DNA of 64,000 nt from Roseibacillus sp. (GTDB lineage Bacteria; Verrucomicrobiota; Verrucomicrobiia; Verrucomicrobiales; Akkermansiaceae): NCBI GenBank assembly GCA_028821775.1, contig JAPKFB010000001.1, positions 1 through 64,000 of the forward strand, given 5' to 3'. The position numbers were made by a program, and so were the translations under genes. The notes beneath the pieces are model-generated. The model had not been told where the DNA came from. It saw only the letters and a program-made list of their open reading frames with translations, and searched no databases. Positions 8,381-16,889 of this stretch are shown one piece after another (positions within the stretch are counted from its first letter, which is position 1; each line of letters starts with the position of its first letter).

Positions 8381-10204
8381 CTAATCGGGTCGCACGAGGG
8401 CGTAGATGGTGGTCCCGGTCGGGACGCTGTCGAGATCAGCTGCCGCGGGGCGGAGGCCCTTGTCTTCGTCGTGGAGGAAGAGAATCACGGCATCCTCTCC
8501 GTAATTCGTGTGGAAGTGCTCGAGGGTGAAGATCTCCGTGAGGAGAGTTTTCTTCACCACGGCGTTCTGGCGCGCGAGGTTCTGGAGGTTCAGGAAGGTG
8601 GGTTCCTCGCTGAAGCAGATTCGTCCCCTGCGATGCGAAGCGACCGTGGTGGAGTGATGCTTTTCTTTGTCATTGGGCGTGATTTGCCAGACGTTGGCTT
8701 TACCGAAGATGTGGGCAAACTCCCGGGTGGCGAGAGAGTTCACCTCGTCGTTTGAGGTGCCGGCCACGAGCTGGCTGATGCCCGGGAATTCGAGGTTCTC
8801 CTCGGCGTATTCGGAGAGGATGTTGGCGCGGATGGCGTGAAGGCCCTCCATGCGGGCGGCGGCGACATTTTCATAGCGCGTGTCTAAGAGCATCACGGAG
8901 TGGCCGTCCTCGAGAAGAGCTTTGGCAATCTTGCGAGTCCAGTTGTCGGCTCCGGCGAAGAGGACGCCACTGGCATCCTTGACCGCGAGGCCAAGGCTCT
9001 GGGCGAGCGGAGTGGCGATGACGCCGTAGACGAGGACTGTTCCGATGATGATGATGACGACCACCGGAACGAGCTGGTCGGCCTGGGTGGCGATGAAGGC
9101 GGGTAGTTCGCCGTGATCGGCGGCGTGATTGAGTTCGATCGCGAAGACGGAGGTCACGGCGGCGGCCACGATTCCGCGGGGAGCGAGGGCGGCCAGGAAA
9201 GTGCGCTCGCGATAGTTCACCGACTTGGACCCGAGGTTGGCGAGGAAGACGGAAGCGGGGCGCACCAGGAGGATGAGCACGACGAGGAGGCCGAGACTGG
9301 GGAGAGCAACCGCGTGGAGTTCGCTGGGAGAGATTCGTCCGGAGAGGACAATGAAGAGCACTGAGATGATCAAGACGCGCAGGTTCTCCTTGAACTCGAG
9401 AATTTCGCGCACGGAGACGGATTTCTGGTTGGCGAGGGTGATCCCGAGGACGGTGGCGGTGAGGAGTCCAGACTCCGCCTGAATGGCGTTGGAGGCCGCG
9501 AAGGCCACTGCGACGACCGCAAGGAGGGAGACGCTTTCGAGGAAATCGGGGATGAGGTGGCGCTTGAGGAGGAACTCGATGAGCTTGGCAAGGGCAACCG
9601 CAATCACGATGCCCACCAGGATGGTTTTTCCGAGGGCGAGGAAAATGGCGCCGCTCGCAGATTGGACCCCGCCTGCGATGGCGACCTGAAAGACGAGGAC
9701 CGCGAGAATGGCGCCGATGGGATCGATCACGATGCCCTCCCATTTCACGATCGAGGTGATCTTGCGCACGGGCTTGATGACGCGCAGAAGCGGCCCCACC
9801 ACGGTGGGACCGGTGACGACCAGGATGGCGCCGAGCAGGGCAGCCACGCGCCAGTCCCAGCCGAAGATCAGCCCCGTCGCGACACTGATCAGTGCGAAAG
9901 AGATCGCCACGCCCAGCGTGCAGAGTCGAACGACGGGCGCTCCCGCTTCTCGCAGTTCGGAGAACTTGAGAGTGAGGCCGCCCTCGAACAGGATGATCGC
10001 AACGAAGAATCCCACGACGGCGAGAAGAGTCTCGGTCCCCGTTTCGCCTACGAGATAGTCGTCAATGCTGGCTCCGGTGGTGAGGGAGAGACCAAATCCA
10101 AACGCGAGGAGGATGAGGATGGAGGGCAGCTTGAGTCGCCACGCCAACCATTGTGCGGAGATTCCAAGTGCCAGGACAAGAGCCAGATAGGCGAGGGGTG
10201 TCAC
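8381..10204 (-). CDS. CPA1-family Na+/H+ (or K+/H+) antiporter with cytosolic nucleotide-binding tail
   Basis: 607 residues. The first about 400 form a monovalent cation/proton antiporter with about 12-13 membrane segments. Typical motifs are FFVAIILFEGGLTLKF, GAILVVTGPTVVGPLLR, the core Asp region WEGIVIDPIGAILAVLVFQ and LAALAPRGIVAAAVTSVFA. The last about 200 residues begin VLFAGADNWTRKIAKALLEDG and resemble a TrkA-N/Rossmann regulatory domain, so activity may be gated by nucleotides. It would expel Na+ or K+ for pH and salt balance, useful in a marine cell. The exact ion is unknown. Convergent with ispE. Confidence 0.9.
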   Translation of the reverse strand: MTPLAYLALVLALGISAQWLAWRLKLPSILILLAFGFGLSLTTGASIDDYLVGETGTETLLAVVGFFVAIILFEGGLTLKFSELREAGAPVVRLCTLGVAISFALISVATGLIFGWDWRVAALLGAILVVTGPTVVGPLLRVIKPVRKITSIVKWEGIVIDPIGAILAVLVFQVAIAGGVQSASGAIFLALGKTILVGIVIAVALAKLIEFLLKRHLIPDFLESVSLLAVVAVAFAASNAIQAESGLLTATVLGITLANQKSVSVREILEFKENLRVLIISVLFIVLSGRISPSELHAVALPSLGLLVVLILLVRPASVFLANLGSKSVNYRERTFLAALAPRGIVAAAVTSVFAIELNHAADHGELPAFIATQADQLVPVVVIIIIGTVLVYGVIATPLAQSLGLAVKDASGVLFAGADNWTRKIAKALLEDGHSVMLLDTRYENVAAARMEGLHAIRANILSEYAEENLEFPGISQLVAGTSNDEVNSLATREFAHIFGKANVWQITPNDKEKHHSTTVASHRRGRICFSEEPTFLNLQNLARQNAVVKKTLLTEIFTLEHFHTNYGEDAVILFLHDEDKGLRPAAADLDSVPTGTTIYALVRPD

Positions 10205-10438
10205 GGGGAGGAGTGTGCACGTGAGAATCCTCTCAGAGAATTCCGAAAACGCCTCCGCTTTGTATTTACCTGCGACCGAGGGGCCACGAGGCCTAACGTA
10301 GATCCTTTCCGATCAGGGCCCGCGACCCGGGTCCTAGAAGAATCCGCCTCAGTAGGGGGTTCCATCGGCCCGGGTCTCAAATCCATTTGCGGAGGGGTGA
10401 TTCGGGGAAAAGTTGGTCGTGTGTCGCCCCAAGTCTCA

Positions 10439-10561
10439 TTAATCGGGCCCGTGGACTCTGCGCCCACGATCTTCGTGCATGGCATTGGTGTGGAGGGGTG
10501 CGCAGGAGGCGAAGGAGAGGGTCGCGGTGGCGCCGATACCGATCAGAAGGAGCTTGGTCAT
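10439..10561 (-). CDS. very small lipoprotein
   Basis: A 40-residue frame begins MTKLLLIGIGATATLSFASC, a textbook lipoprotein signal with lipobox SFASC, then a short polar tail (APLHTNAMHEDRGRR) and TAA. Such tiny lipoproteins are common but usually missed. No ribosome site is visible ahead of the ATG, which lowers confidence. The rest of 10205-10739 holds nothing else I can support. Confidence 0.45.
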   Translation of the reverse strand: MTKLLLIGIGATATLSFASCAPLHTNAMHEDRGRRVHGPD

Positions 10562-10739
10562 AGGAGAGGGGAATGGAGAGAGCCGGGGTCAGAACAGGGC
10601 AAGGCAAGCGCAGGGGCGAGCATGGGGGGTTATTTTGAGAGAGCTTGGATTGGATGTTAGTCCGAAAAAAAGGAGGGTCTTTGGGATGCGGGGAAATTTG
10701 GAGTGCTGTGGGATTTGGCGGTTGGAAATTCCTCGGCAT

Positions 10740-11876
10740 TCACTTGGGAGACTTTGGGGAGAATTTATGGAGGGAGTGGGCTGGGGGAGCGCCGGCCCTC
10801 TCGGGGTGTTTGTCGAGACCTTCTTCGAAGAGGCGCTCGATGGAATTTCCTGCCAGGTCTTCGAGTCGGTGGTCAATTCTGAGCTCATGGGGAAGTGCGG
10901 CCCAGGGTTTGGCGGGGTGGAACTCCCAGATTGATTCCTGAGCGCTCAGGGAGGTGATCCCTTCCAAGGAGATGTTCGAGGGGAGATTCACGGTGAGGAA
11001 CCGGGCGGCGAGAGCCGCATCGAGGGGCTCTCCAAAGCTGATGCGAAGGGGTTCCCGCGTGCCGGCAGCCGGATAGGTGAAGCGCCATTTTTTCGGGTGG
11101 GGTTGTTCATAGTCGGGGGCGCTGGCGCGGAATGACTTGGTGAATGATTGTCCCAATGGTTGACCGGTTGCGTCCTTCCATGCTCGATCTATGGAGAGCG
11201 TGTAGGGTTGGTCCTTCTCGAAGACCGCGCCAAGCTCTTGGTTGGGAAGAAGGCCTCGTTTGATGCGACCGGGATCGAGGAGGGCGGTGAGCCGGGTCAT
11301 CCCCGGGTTCCAGAGTTCCTCCGGGAGTTCCAGAAAGGGATCGGCTACCCGTCGGCCCTTGCGGTCGTGAAGATGGATGTGCTCATAGGAATCTCCACGG
11401 GTCATGGGCGCGGAAAAGTGAAGATAGAACTTGAGGAGGTTGAGGGGGAGGATCCCGGTGCTGGGAGTGACCCTGGTGACCTTGTTCGGGGGTCCGGGAG
11501 GGCGTTTGGGTGCAGTGATGCTTGCGGATAACAATTTGTATTTGGCGGTGTAGCGCAAGCCCGGGTCGAGAGGAAAGAGGGGACGAAATTTGAGAGTTCC
11601 CTTCGCGAAGGAATGGCTCCCTGCCATCGGGAGATGTCGCGCCGCTGCGGAATTGGCGACCCGAACAGAGAGTAGTTTGTTCTGCGCTTCCTTGCTGGTC
11701 GGAAGGCTGAAATTTTCGAGGGGGGCGACTTCGACCCAGGCCTGGCAGGGTATTTCGGGATTGCTGACCCAGCGCAGGGTTGGTTCCGCGGCGGCAGGGA
11801 AGGCGCTCGGAAGCAAGAGTAAAACGGGGAGCCAGCGCAAGCGAAGCTCCCCGTTGAAAATGAACGCAGGACCCAT
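10740..11876 (-). CDS. secreted protein with Ig-like (SbsA-type) segments
   Basis: 378 residues with an N-terminal signal peptide (WLPVLLLLPSAFPAAA). Two stretches look like bacterial Ig-like/SbsA repeats: ILPLNLLKFYLHFSAPM in the middle, and REPLRISFGEPLDAALAARF followed by LEDLAGNSIE at the end, the latter being the usual closing motif of such folds. No catalytic motif is seen. The ATG abuts the stop of the upstream gene (TAGATG), so the two are translationally coupled and probably act together in the envelope. Confidence 0.75.
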   Translation of the reverse strand: MGPAFIFNGELRLRWLPVLLLLPSAFPAAAEPTLRWVSNPEIPCQAWVEVAPLENFSLPTSKEAQNKLLSVRVANSAAARHLPMAGSHSFAKGTLKFRPLFPLDPGLRYTAKYKLLSASITAPKRPPGPPNKVTRVTPSTGILPLNLLKFYLHFSAPMTRGDSYEHIHLHDRKGRRVADPFLELPEELWNPGMTRLTALLDPGRIKRGLLPNQELGAVFEKDQPYTLSIDRAWKDATGQPLGQSFTKSFRASAPDYEQPHPKKWRFTYPAAGTREPLRISFGEPLDAALAARFLTVNLPSNISLEGITSLSAQESIWEFHPAKPWAALPHELRIDHRLEDLAGNSIERLFEEGLDKHPERAGAPPAHSLHKFSPKSPK

Positions 11877-12992
11877 CTATGGCAGGGGCAAGGTGCCTAG
11901 AGAGAGCCCGCTGGACTCCAGTCGTTGCACGACGATGGCGGACTCAGCGTTGTAGGCATCGAGTTGCTCCACCCCTTTCCAGTCTTCGACGGTATCGTAG
12001 GTCAAACCGGCGGTCTTTCCTCTTTCCACGCGGTCGTTGATGCCCTTGATGTCGTTGATGTCCTTGGTGGTGACCTTCATGACTCCGCGTGCATTGTTGG
12101 CGATGAGAAGAAAGGACTCCTTGCCCTTCCGGTAGACGATCATGTCGAGAGGGCGATTGCGATTTCCGAGTTCGGCGAGGGTGGTGCCGCGGATCTTGGC
12201 GCCTGCCTTCAGGCTCTTGAGCGGAAACTGCACCAGCGGAGTGCAGGTGTAGGCCGCGAGAATGTGAGGTTCATTCTCGATCTGGAAGGTGGTGAAGGTG
12301 CGCACCGGGGAGCGCGTTTCCAACTTGCCATGGGCTCCGTGGAAGATTTCCACCGAGGTGCCCCCGTCAATCTTCTTGAAGGGAAACGGAATCCGACGGA
12401 GGGAGGAGGCAAACTCTTCGTTGGAGAGGCCAGCCACGATCACGTCACCGTCCGTGTAGGCGATGTCGGTGATCGATTCGAGGCGCGCATTCTTGCGACG
12501 TCGGCCTTGGCCCACGACTTTGTCAGCAGGGGCGTTCGGCAGGGCGGCGATGGAGAACTTGACCTTGTCGAGAGAGACGAGGGCGGGCGAGCCGTCGCCG
12601 TTGATCTTGAGGAGCACGGGTTTGGCATCGGGGCCGCGGCCACGCGAGACCGCGAGATAGGGAGTGCCCGAGGCGGGGTTGACTGCGAGATCGTTGACGA
12701 GAATCTGCTCGACGGATGTTCCGAGGAGCGCCGCGATCTTCTCGTCGAGGTTTTCGACCTTGAGGGAGTCCGCTTGCACGCCCTTGGTGTCGCCGGTGGC
12801 GATGGCGAAGATCGCGGCGGACTGGGAGTCGGCGGCGAAGAGGATGCCCTCCGGACCGAAGGCGATAGGGCCGATCGATTTGAGATCGGGATGACCCTCT
12901 GACATGGAGGCGGACAAATCGGCACCCGTGGCGAGGGGTGAAATGAGCAGGGCCCCGGCAAGGGTGGCCCTTGATGATATGCGTAGTTTCAT
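11877..12992 (-). CDS. secreted beta-propeller-like protein, function unknown
   Basis: 371 residues with a signal peptide (RATLAGALLISPLATGA). Repeated segments such as IGPIAFGPEGILFAADSQSA, ITDIAYTDGDVIVAGLSNEE and LDMIVYRKGKESFLLIANN resemble blades of an NHL/YncE-type beta-propeller. The ILVNDLAVNPASGTPYLAVS segment and other blades support this. It is the first gene of a coupled pair with the Ig-like protein; their adjacency suggests a shared periplasmic function. No enzyme residues are recognised. Confidence 0.75.
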   Translation of the reverse strand: MKLRISSRATLAGALLISPLATGADLSASMSEGHPDLKSIGPIAFGPEGILFAADSQSAAIFAIATGDTKGVQADSLKVENLDEKIAALLGTSVEQILVNDLAVNPASGTPYLAVSRGRGPDAKPVLLKINGDGSPALVSLDKVKFSIAALPNAPADKVVGQGRRRKNARLESITDIAYTDGDVIVAGLSNEEFASSLRRIPFPFKKIDGGTSVEIFHGAHGKLETRSPVRTFTTFQIENEPHILAAYTCTPLVQFPLKSLKAGAKIRGTTLAELGNRNRPLDMIVYRKGKESFLLIANNARGVMKVTTKDINDIKGINDRVERGKTAGLTYDTVEDWKGVEQLDAYNAESAIVVQRLESSGLSLGTLPLP

Positions 12993-13073
12993 GATTAGTC
13001 TGAGACAGGGTCGTGCGTGGGATCGATTGCCCCGGAGTGATGAAACCAGGGAATTGGGAATTGGTTGCTCAGG

Positions 13074-14390
13074 TTACCAGTTACGGTGGTGCCTGGAACT
13101 ATCCTGAGGTTGATTGATTTCTTCGAGGAGCGTTTCTGATAGGTTGGCGTTTTGAATCCAGGTGTTGGCTTCCTGAGGTTGGCGTCGCATCCAGTCATGG
13201 ACATTGCGCACGACGGCGCGATTCCGAATCTCCGGCGAACTGATCGTTTGAGCCCACTCGAGAGCGATGGCGGGCTCTTCGGATCCGACCCGGCGGGCGT
13301 AGGAACTGAGTGCGAAGTCGCGCTCATTGCCCTGGGGCAGGGTGTTGATGAAGTTGCCTGCTTCGGTGGGGTTCTGCTGAGCCCACTCCGAGACCGCTTC
13401 GCCCATCGCGTGCGAGCGACCACTTCCCTCTGGAAGAGTGGTGACCCATTGGATCGCGGCGGCGGGTTCATCTTCCGCCCACTCTTCGGAAATTTCAGAG
13501 AGGGCGCGCGTAGCGAAGTCCTGCTCGGCATACTGTGAGATCCACTTGGCAGCTTCCTCAGGATCCTGCCGGACGAAGTCATTCGCGATGGTATGCAAGG
13601 CACTGCCCTTGATCGGACCATCGGGAAGGGAGTCACTCCATTGGACGGCGCTGTCGACGCCCTGCGAGAGTTGCTGGCGCGCAATGGCTCCCATGTATTC
13701 TCCTGCGCGTTCGTTGCCTCCCTCGGAAAGCCTCAAGACGTAGGCGGTTGCATTCTGGACATCGCGTTGCGCGAGCCCGTGAACAAGCCCGCGGGTAAAG
13801 TCGTTTCGTTCCTTCTCGTTGGTGAGTCCTTCCACCCAGGCCATGGCACTTTCCGGTTGTTCGCTGGCCCATCCGGCGAGGACGGAAGCCATGGTCCACT
13901 CACGAGAGCGTCCCTCGCGGCCCTTCGCAAAGGCCACCGCGGCTTCCCCGTCGAGGCGTCCCCAAGCGTAGGTCAGGAGACTGTATTCCTGACCCCAATT
14001 CCAACGCGAGCGCGGCGCCTCCTGCAGGGCGCGCACTGCCGCCTCGGCATTCTCCGGGGTGAGGTGCACAAGGAGCTGGGTGAAGAGGCGCTGTCTTTTC
14101 AGCGGGTCGGTCTCCGCAATCACGAGGGCCATCGCTTCGGTCATTCCCTCAGCGGAAAGAAGGCGTCCTGCAAAGGGAGAGTCGCTGTCTCCCGTGTGCC
14201 CGGAATTGGTGCCGGTGGGGCGCCCGGCAGGAGAGGATGAGCCCATTCCTCCGGCGTGGGCTTCGCGCTGTCCCTTGCGCTCCGCATTCGATTCTTCGGA
14301 GTCCGGAGATGGGGACTGCATTTTGCCAATTGCAAAGGCCGCGACCGCGATCGCAAGCCAGATGCCGTGAAGAAGAGAAGATCTGTTCAT
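13074..14390 (-). CDS. membrane-anchored protein with tandem helical repeats
   Basis: About 438 residues from the ATG at 14390, chosen because it places the hydrophobic segment (LLHGIWLAIAVAAFAIG) at the N-terminus; a GTG at 14423 is an alternative. After a Ser/Gly-rich linker there are about eight degenerate helical repeats of 30-40 residues, of the pattern DPEEAAKWISQYAEQDFATRAL and DEPAAAIQWVTTLPEG. Each carries Asp/Glu-Pro, Ala-rich helix and Trp. This superhelical arrangement is typical of protein-binding scaffolds and is frequent in Verrucomicrobia, but the partner is unknown. Confidence 0.75.
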   Translation of the reverse strand: MNRSSLLHGIWLAIAVAAFAIGKMQSPSPDSEESNAERKGQREAHAGGMGSSSPAGRPTGTNSGHTGDSDSPFAGRLLSAEGMTEAMALVIAETDPLKRQRLFTQLLVHLTPENAEAAVRALQEAPRSRWNWGQEYSLLTYAWGRLDGEAAVAFAKGREGRSREWTMASVLAGWASEQPESAMAWVEGLTNEKERNDFTRGLVHGLAQRDVQNATAYVLRLSEGGNERAGEYMGAIARQQLSQGVDSAVQWSDSLPDGPIKGSALHTIANDFVRQDPEEAAKWISQYAEQDFATRALSEISEEWAEDEPAAAIQWVTTLPEGSGRSHAMGEAVSEWAQQNPTEAGNFINTLPQGNERDFALSSYARRVGSEEPAIALEWAQTISSPEIRNRAVVRNVHDWMRRQPQEANTWIQNANLSETLLEEINQPQDSSRHHRNW

Positions 14391-14465
14391 GATGGACGAA
14401 GGAGTCGATTCCTGAAATAGCACGCCGGAAAGCCTTTGGCTACCTGAGAGAACTCTCAGGAAAGT

Positions 14466-15815
14466 GTGCCTTTCGGTGAGTTCATTGTTTTCATGCGCTC
14501 CTCAGGAGGCCACCAATGGGCAGTGCTTAACCGGTTTTACCAAGGATTTGACACGGAAAGGCTGCCGGGAGCGGCGCCGATCGAGGGGGACTTTCGGAGC
14601 CCTTTTCAGATCGATCGCGATCGCGTCCTGCATACCCCCGCGTTCCGCCGTCTGCAAAACAAGACTCAGGTGTTCTGGAGTGGGGAGTACGACTTCTATC
14701 GCACCCGGTTGACGCACTCCTTGGAAGTGGCGCAGATTGGCCGTTCAATTTGCGCTTGGCTGCAGGCCTCGAGCGAGCTGTTCGAGGAGGATTTTTTCGT
14801 CGATTCCGACCTGGTGGAGGCGGTCTGTCTCTCTCATGACCTCGGGCATCCTCCCTTTGGGCACGCCGGGGAGCGCTCCCTGAATTACTTCCTGGCGCCT
14901 TACGGTGGGTTTGAGGGCAACGCCCAAACTCTCCGCATGCTGACCGAACGGATTTTTTCGCAGCGCAAGACCGGGATGGATCCCTCCCGGGCCTTCCTCG
15001 ATGGCGTTCTGAAATACAAGTCGCTCTGGAGCGAATTGAAATCGGCTACCGGAACGGCCCCCAAGAACCACTTCGTCTACGACTCGCAAAAGTGCTACGT
15101 TGATTGGGTCCTGGGAGGGAGGGACTTTCTTGCCGAACAGGTGCCGGGCAAGGCGCGCGACAGCTTCAAGTCCGTCGAGTGTCAGATCATGGATTGGGCG
15201 GATGACACCGCCTACTCGTTGAACGACCTGGCTGACAGTGTGCGGGCTGGCTTCCTGACCGAATCCTCCGTGCGCACGTGGGCTGAGAAGGAGGGGAAGC
15301 CGGCGGATGAGAAGAGCGCGTTGGGGGATCTCATTCGCGCGATCAATCGGGGGCGCATTGACTCATTCGTGGGACGCCGGATCGGACTCTATGTCAGAGC
15401 GACGCGAGCGGTGGAGGAGAGCAACCTCCTGAGTGGGGAGAGCAATCGTTATCGATTTCGCATCGCGGTCGATGAAGAGAGGCAGGCGGAGAGTGAAGTT
15501 TTCAAGCAGCTGGCCTTTGAAGTCGTGTTCCTTTCCCCGCAGCTGAAGCAACTGGAGCACAAGGGCAGTCTCATGTTGCGGCGGCTTTGGGATCTTCTGC
15601 ACGAACGCTACGTCGAAGGGAAGCCGATCGATGGTCAGCTCTTTCAGCTGCTGCCCGATGAGCAGGCCTGCGAGATTGAAGAAGCAGAGACGCCCTCCGA
15701 GCGGGCGCGTCTGGTGTGCGATTTTCTGGCGGGGATGACCGATGGCTTTGCGGCGCGGATGTACCAGCGTCTCTTCTCGCCGGGCTTTGGGTCGATCGGA
15801 GATTTTGTGGGCTGA
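14466..15815 (+). CDS. dgt: dGTPase-like deoxynucleoside triphosphohydrolase
   Basis: 449 residues of the HD-domain dNTPase family, which cleaves dNTPs (classically dGTP) to the nucleoside and triphosphate. HD signatures are present: FRRLQNKTQVFW, YRTRLTHSLEVAQIGRSI (first His), CLSHDLGHPPFGHAGE (the HD pair) and CQIMDWADDTAYSLNDLAD (distal Asp). The GTG at 14466 has an AGG ribosome site 5 nt upstream; an ATG at 14493 is the alternative. The symbol is used for the family; substrate range is not proven. Confidence 0.9.
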   Translation: MPFGEFIVFMRSSGGHQWAVLNRFYQGFDTERLPGAAPIEGDFRSPFQIDRDRVLHTPAFRRLQNKTQVFWSGEYDFYRTRLTHSLEVAQIGRSICAWLQASSELFEEDFFVDSDLVEAVCLSHDLGHPPFGHAGERSLNYFLAPYGGFEGNAQTLRMLTERIFSQRKTGMDPSRAFLDGVLKYKSLWSELKSATGTAPKNHFVYDSQKCYVDWVLGGRDFLAEQVPGKARDSFKSVECQIMDWADDTAYSLNDLADSVRAGFLTESSVRTWAEKEGKPADEKSALGDLIRAINRGRIDSFVGRRIGLYVRATRAVEESNLLSGESNRYRFRIAVDEERQAESEVFKQLAFEVVFLSPQLKQLEHKGSLMLRRLWDLLHERYVEGKPIDGQLFQLLPDEQACEIEEAETPSERARLVCDFLAGMTDGFAARMYQRLFSPGFGSIGDFVG

Positions 15816-15820
15816 GGGGA

Positions 15821-15858
15821 CAAAAAAGACGCCCCGTCTCCAGAGGAGAGCGGGGCGT
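15821..15858 (-). terminator. rho-independent terminator of the HMA selenoprotein gene
   Basis: On the minus strand a strong GC hairpin (ACGCCCCG at 15829-15836 pairing with CGGGGCGT at 15851-15858, extended by TCTC/GAGA) is followed by six consecutive U. It lies about 35 nt after the TGA at 15893. The U-tract is on the minus side only, so it serves the selenoprotein gene rather than the dGTPase gene that converges on it. Confidence 0.85.
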
Positions 15859-15892
15859 GAAAAGCCTTAGTGAAAAAGCTCGTGGGGGCGGT

Positions 15893-16225
15893 TCAGGAGC
15901 CTTTGGCTACCTTCACGTCCTGGCATTTGAATCTGCCGGCGGTCTTGCCAAGAGCTTTGATGACCTGGTCCTTCGTGAGTGATCCACTTTCGAGGGTCAC
16001 GTAGACGACCTGAGTCTTCTTGGTCTTACCAGCTTTGATTTCGACTGTCTTAACTCCATCGAGTTTTTTAAGCGACGAACTGACGCTTGCTTTACAGCCG
16101 TTTCAAGTGATACCAGTGAAGTTGGCAACATAGGTCGTGCCAGACTTCTTTTCTGCGCCGAACAGAGGTGCGTTGGCGCCCAATAGCATAATCGCCAAGA
16201 AGGCGAAGAGTTGATGTGCTTTCAT
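15893..16225 (-). CDS. exported HMA-domain protein with in-frame TGA: probable selenoprotein (Sec-x-x-Cys)
   Basis: 110 residues from the ATG at 16225. A signal peptide (HQLFAFLAIMLLGANAPLFG) is followed by a heavy-metal-associated domain like MerP/CopZ/Atx1: TTYVANFTGIT-x-NGCKASV, then LKKLDGVKTVEI, VVYVTLESGSLT and VIKALGK. The usual motif is GMTCxxC. Here the first Cys codon is TGA at 16103-16105 (residue 41), while the second Cys (residue 44) and about 66 residues of well-formed HMA text continue in the same frame to a final TGA at 15893. The gene has a good promoter, its own terminator and a plausible SECIS hairpin. The simplest reading is selenocysteine at the metal or redox site. A fresh nonsense mutation is the alternative. 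The frame-breaking TGA hides this gene from ordinary annotation. Confidence 0.75.
16070..16088 (-). promoter_or_regulatory. candidate bacterial SECIS hairpin
   Basis: Fourteen nt after the in-frame TGA the mRNA can form AAGCG paired with CGCUU, with an inner C-G pair closing the loop AGUUC. A short stem-loop about 15-35 nt downstream of UGA, with G in the first two loop positions, is what bacterial SelB elements look like. Folded by eye only. A competing stem (ACGGCUG with CAGUUCGU) overlaps it. Confidence 0.4.
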
Positions 16226-16260
16226 TGTTCTAGAACAGATGGGGTTTCCATCCGGAGAGG

Positions 16261-16288
16261 AGTATACGTTCCCCAATCTAAATCTCAA
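16261..16288 (-). promoter_or_regulatory. sigma-70-like promoter of the HMA selenoprotein gene
   Basis: Minus strand TTGAGA (16283-16288), 16-bp spacer, TATACT (16261-16266). Both boxes are close to consensus. The predicted transcript starts about 30 nt before the ATG at 16225, and the gene is monocistronic. Confidence 0.55.
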
Positions 16289-16889
16289 TCGATTGTTAAC
16301 AGGAGCAGATTCGGGTGATTTTCCCATAAGTCATTCAAGATGAATGAGATGAAGAAAAGTCGAAACTTTTCCTGAATAAGATTGTTGCCCGCACCTCGTA
16401 GGGATTTTGGGCGCGGAGGGTCATTTAACAGATCCGCGTCCTCTCCCCGACGAGGGTTGCTGCATCGCCCACCCGGCCGCGGTGGATGGCATCTTGTGAG
16501 GTCGTGAGGGAGATGGGGCTCCCTTTTGACTCCCTGCAGGCTGAAGCCGGGGGGTGGTTTGGGCGGCGGTGACACCACCTGATGGCGAATGAGGGAGGCC
16601 CCGAGCGGGCCCCTCGCGATCGGGCTCTGGGTGAAAGGCCAAGACGCCACGCTCCGGGAGGTCGGCCGCTTCGAAGAGGCGTTGCAAAATCTGGTGTTCG
16701 AGGGTGTTCGCCGAGGTGCTCCGGAGGCGGTCGGGAGTTTTTTGGGCCACGGTGGTTTTCTCTCAGGAAGGCGACGGGACTGGTTCTTGGGATTGATCAT
16801 TGGGGGCTCAGCGTGCAACATTTTTCGCGCAGTGGGTGTGCGCGATCCGGATGGGTCCCACGCGACGTCATGCTCGCTGCCCTAATACG
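16289..16889. other. intergenic region before recQ, no supported gene
   Basis: Several short overlapping frames exist on both strands, the best being a 109-residue minus frame at 16421-16750 with a GTG start and some helical character (ANTLEHQILQRLFEAADLPE). No ribosome site, signal or family match supports it, and it loses protein character after residue 70. I leave it uncalled. The recQ promoter should lie at the right end. Confidence 0.4.

Noticed and set aside
8871..9743. 290-residue minus-strand frame inside the antiporter gene
   Set aside because: Arg/Pro/His-rich shadow of the antiporter in another frame, with no family features.
9557..10660. 367-residue plus-strand frame
   Set aside because: Antisense to the antiporter for most of its length; low-complexity Asp/Glu/Gly text typical of a shadow in GC-rich DNA.
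11925..12902. 325-residue plus-strand frame opposite the propeller gene
   Set aside because: Shadow; the minus-strand gene has a signal peptide and propeller repeats, this frame has neither.
16103..16327. 40-75-residue protein ending at the TGA at 16103
   Set aside because: The HMA domain continues in frame beyond the TGA with the second Cys of the motif, so the short product is not the real one.
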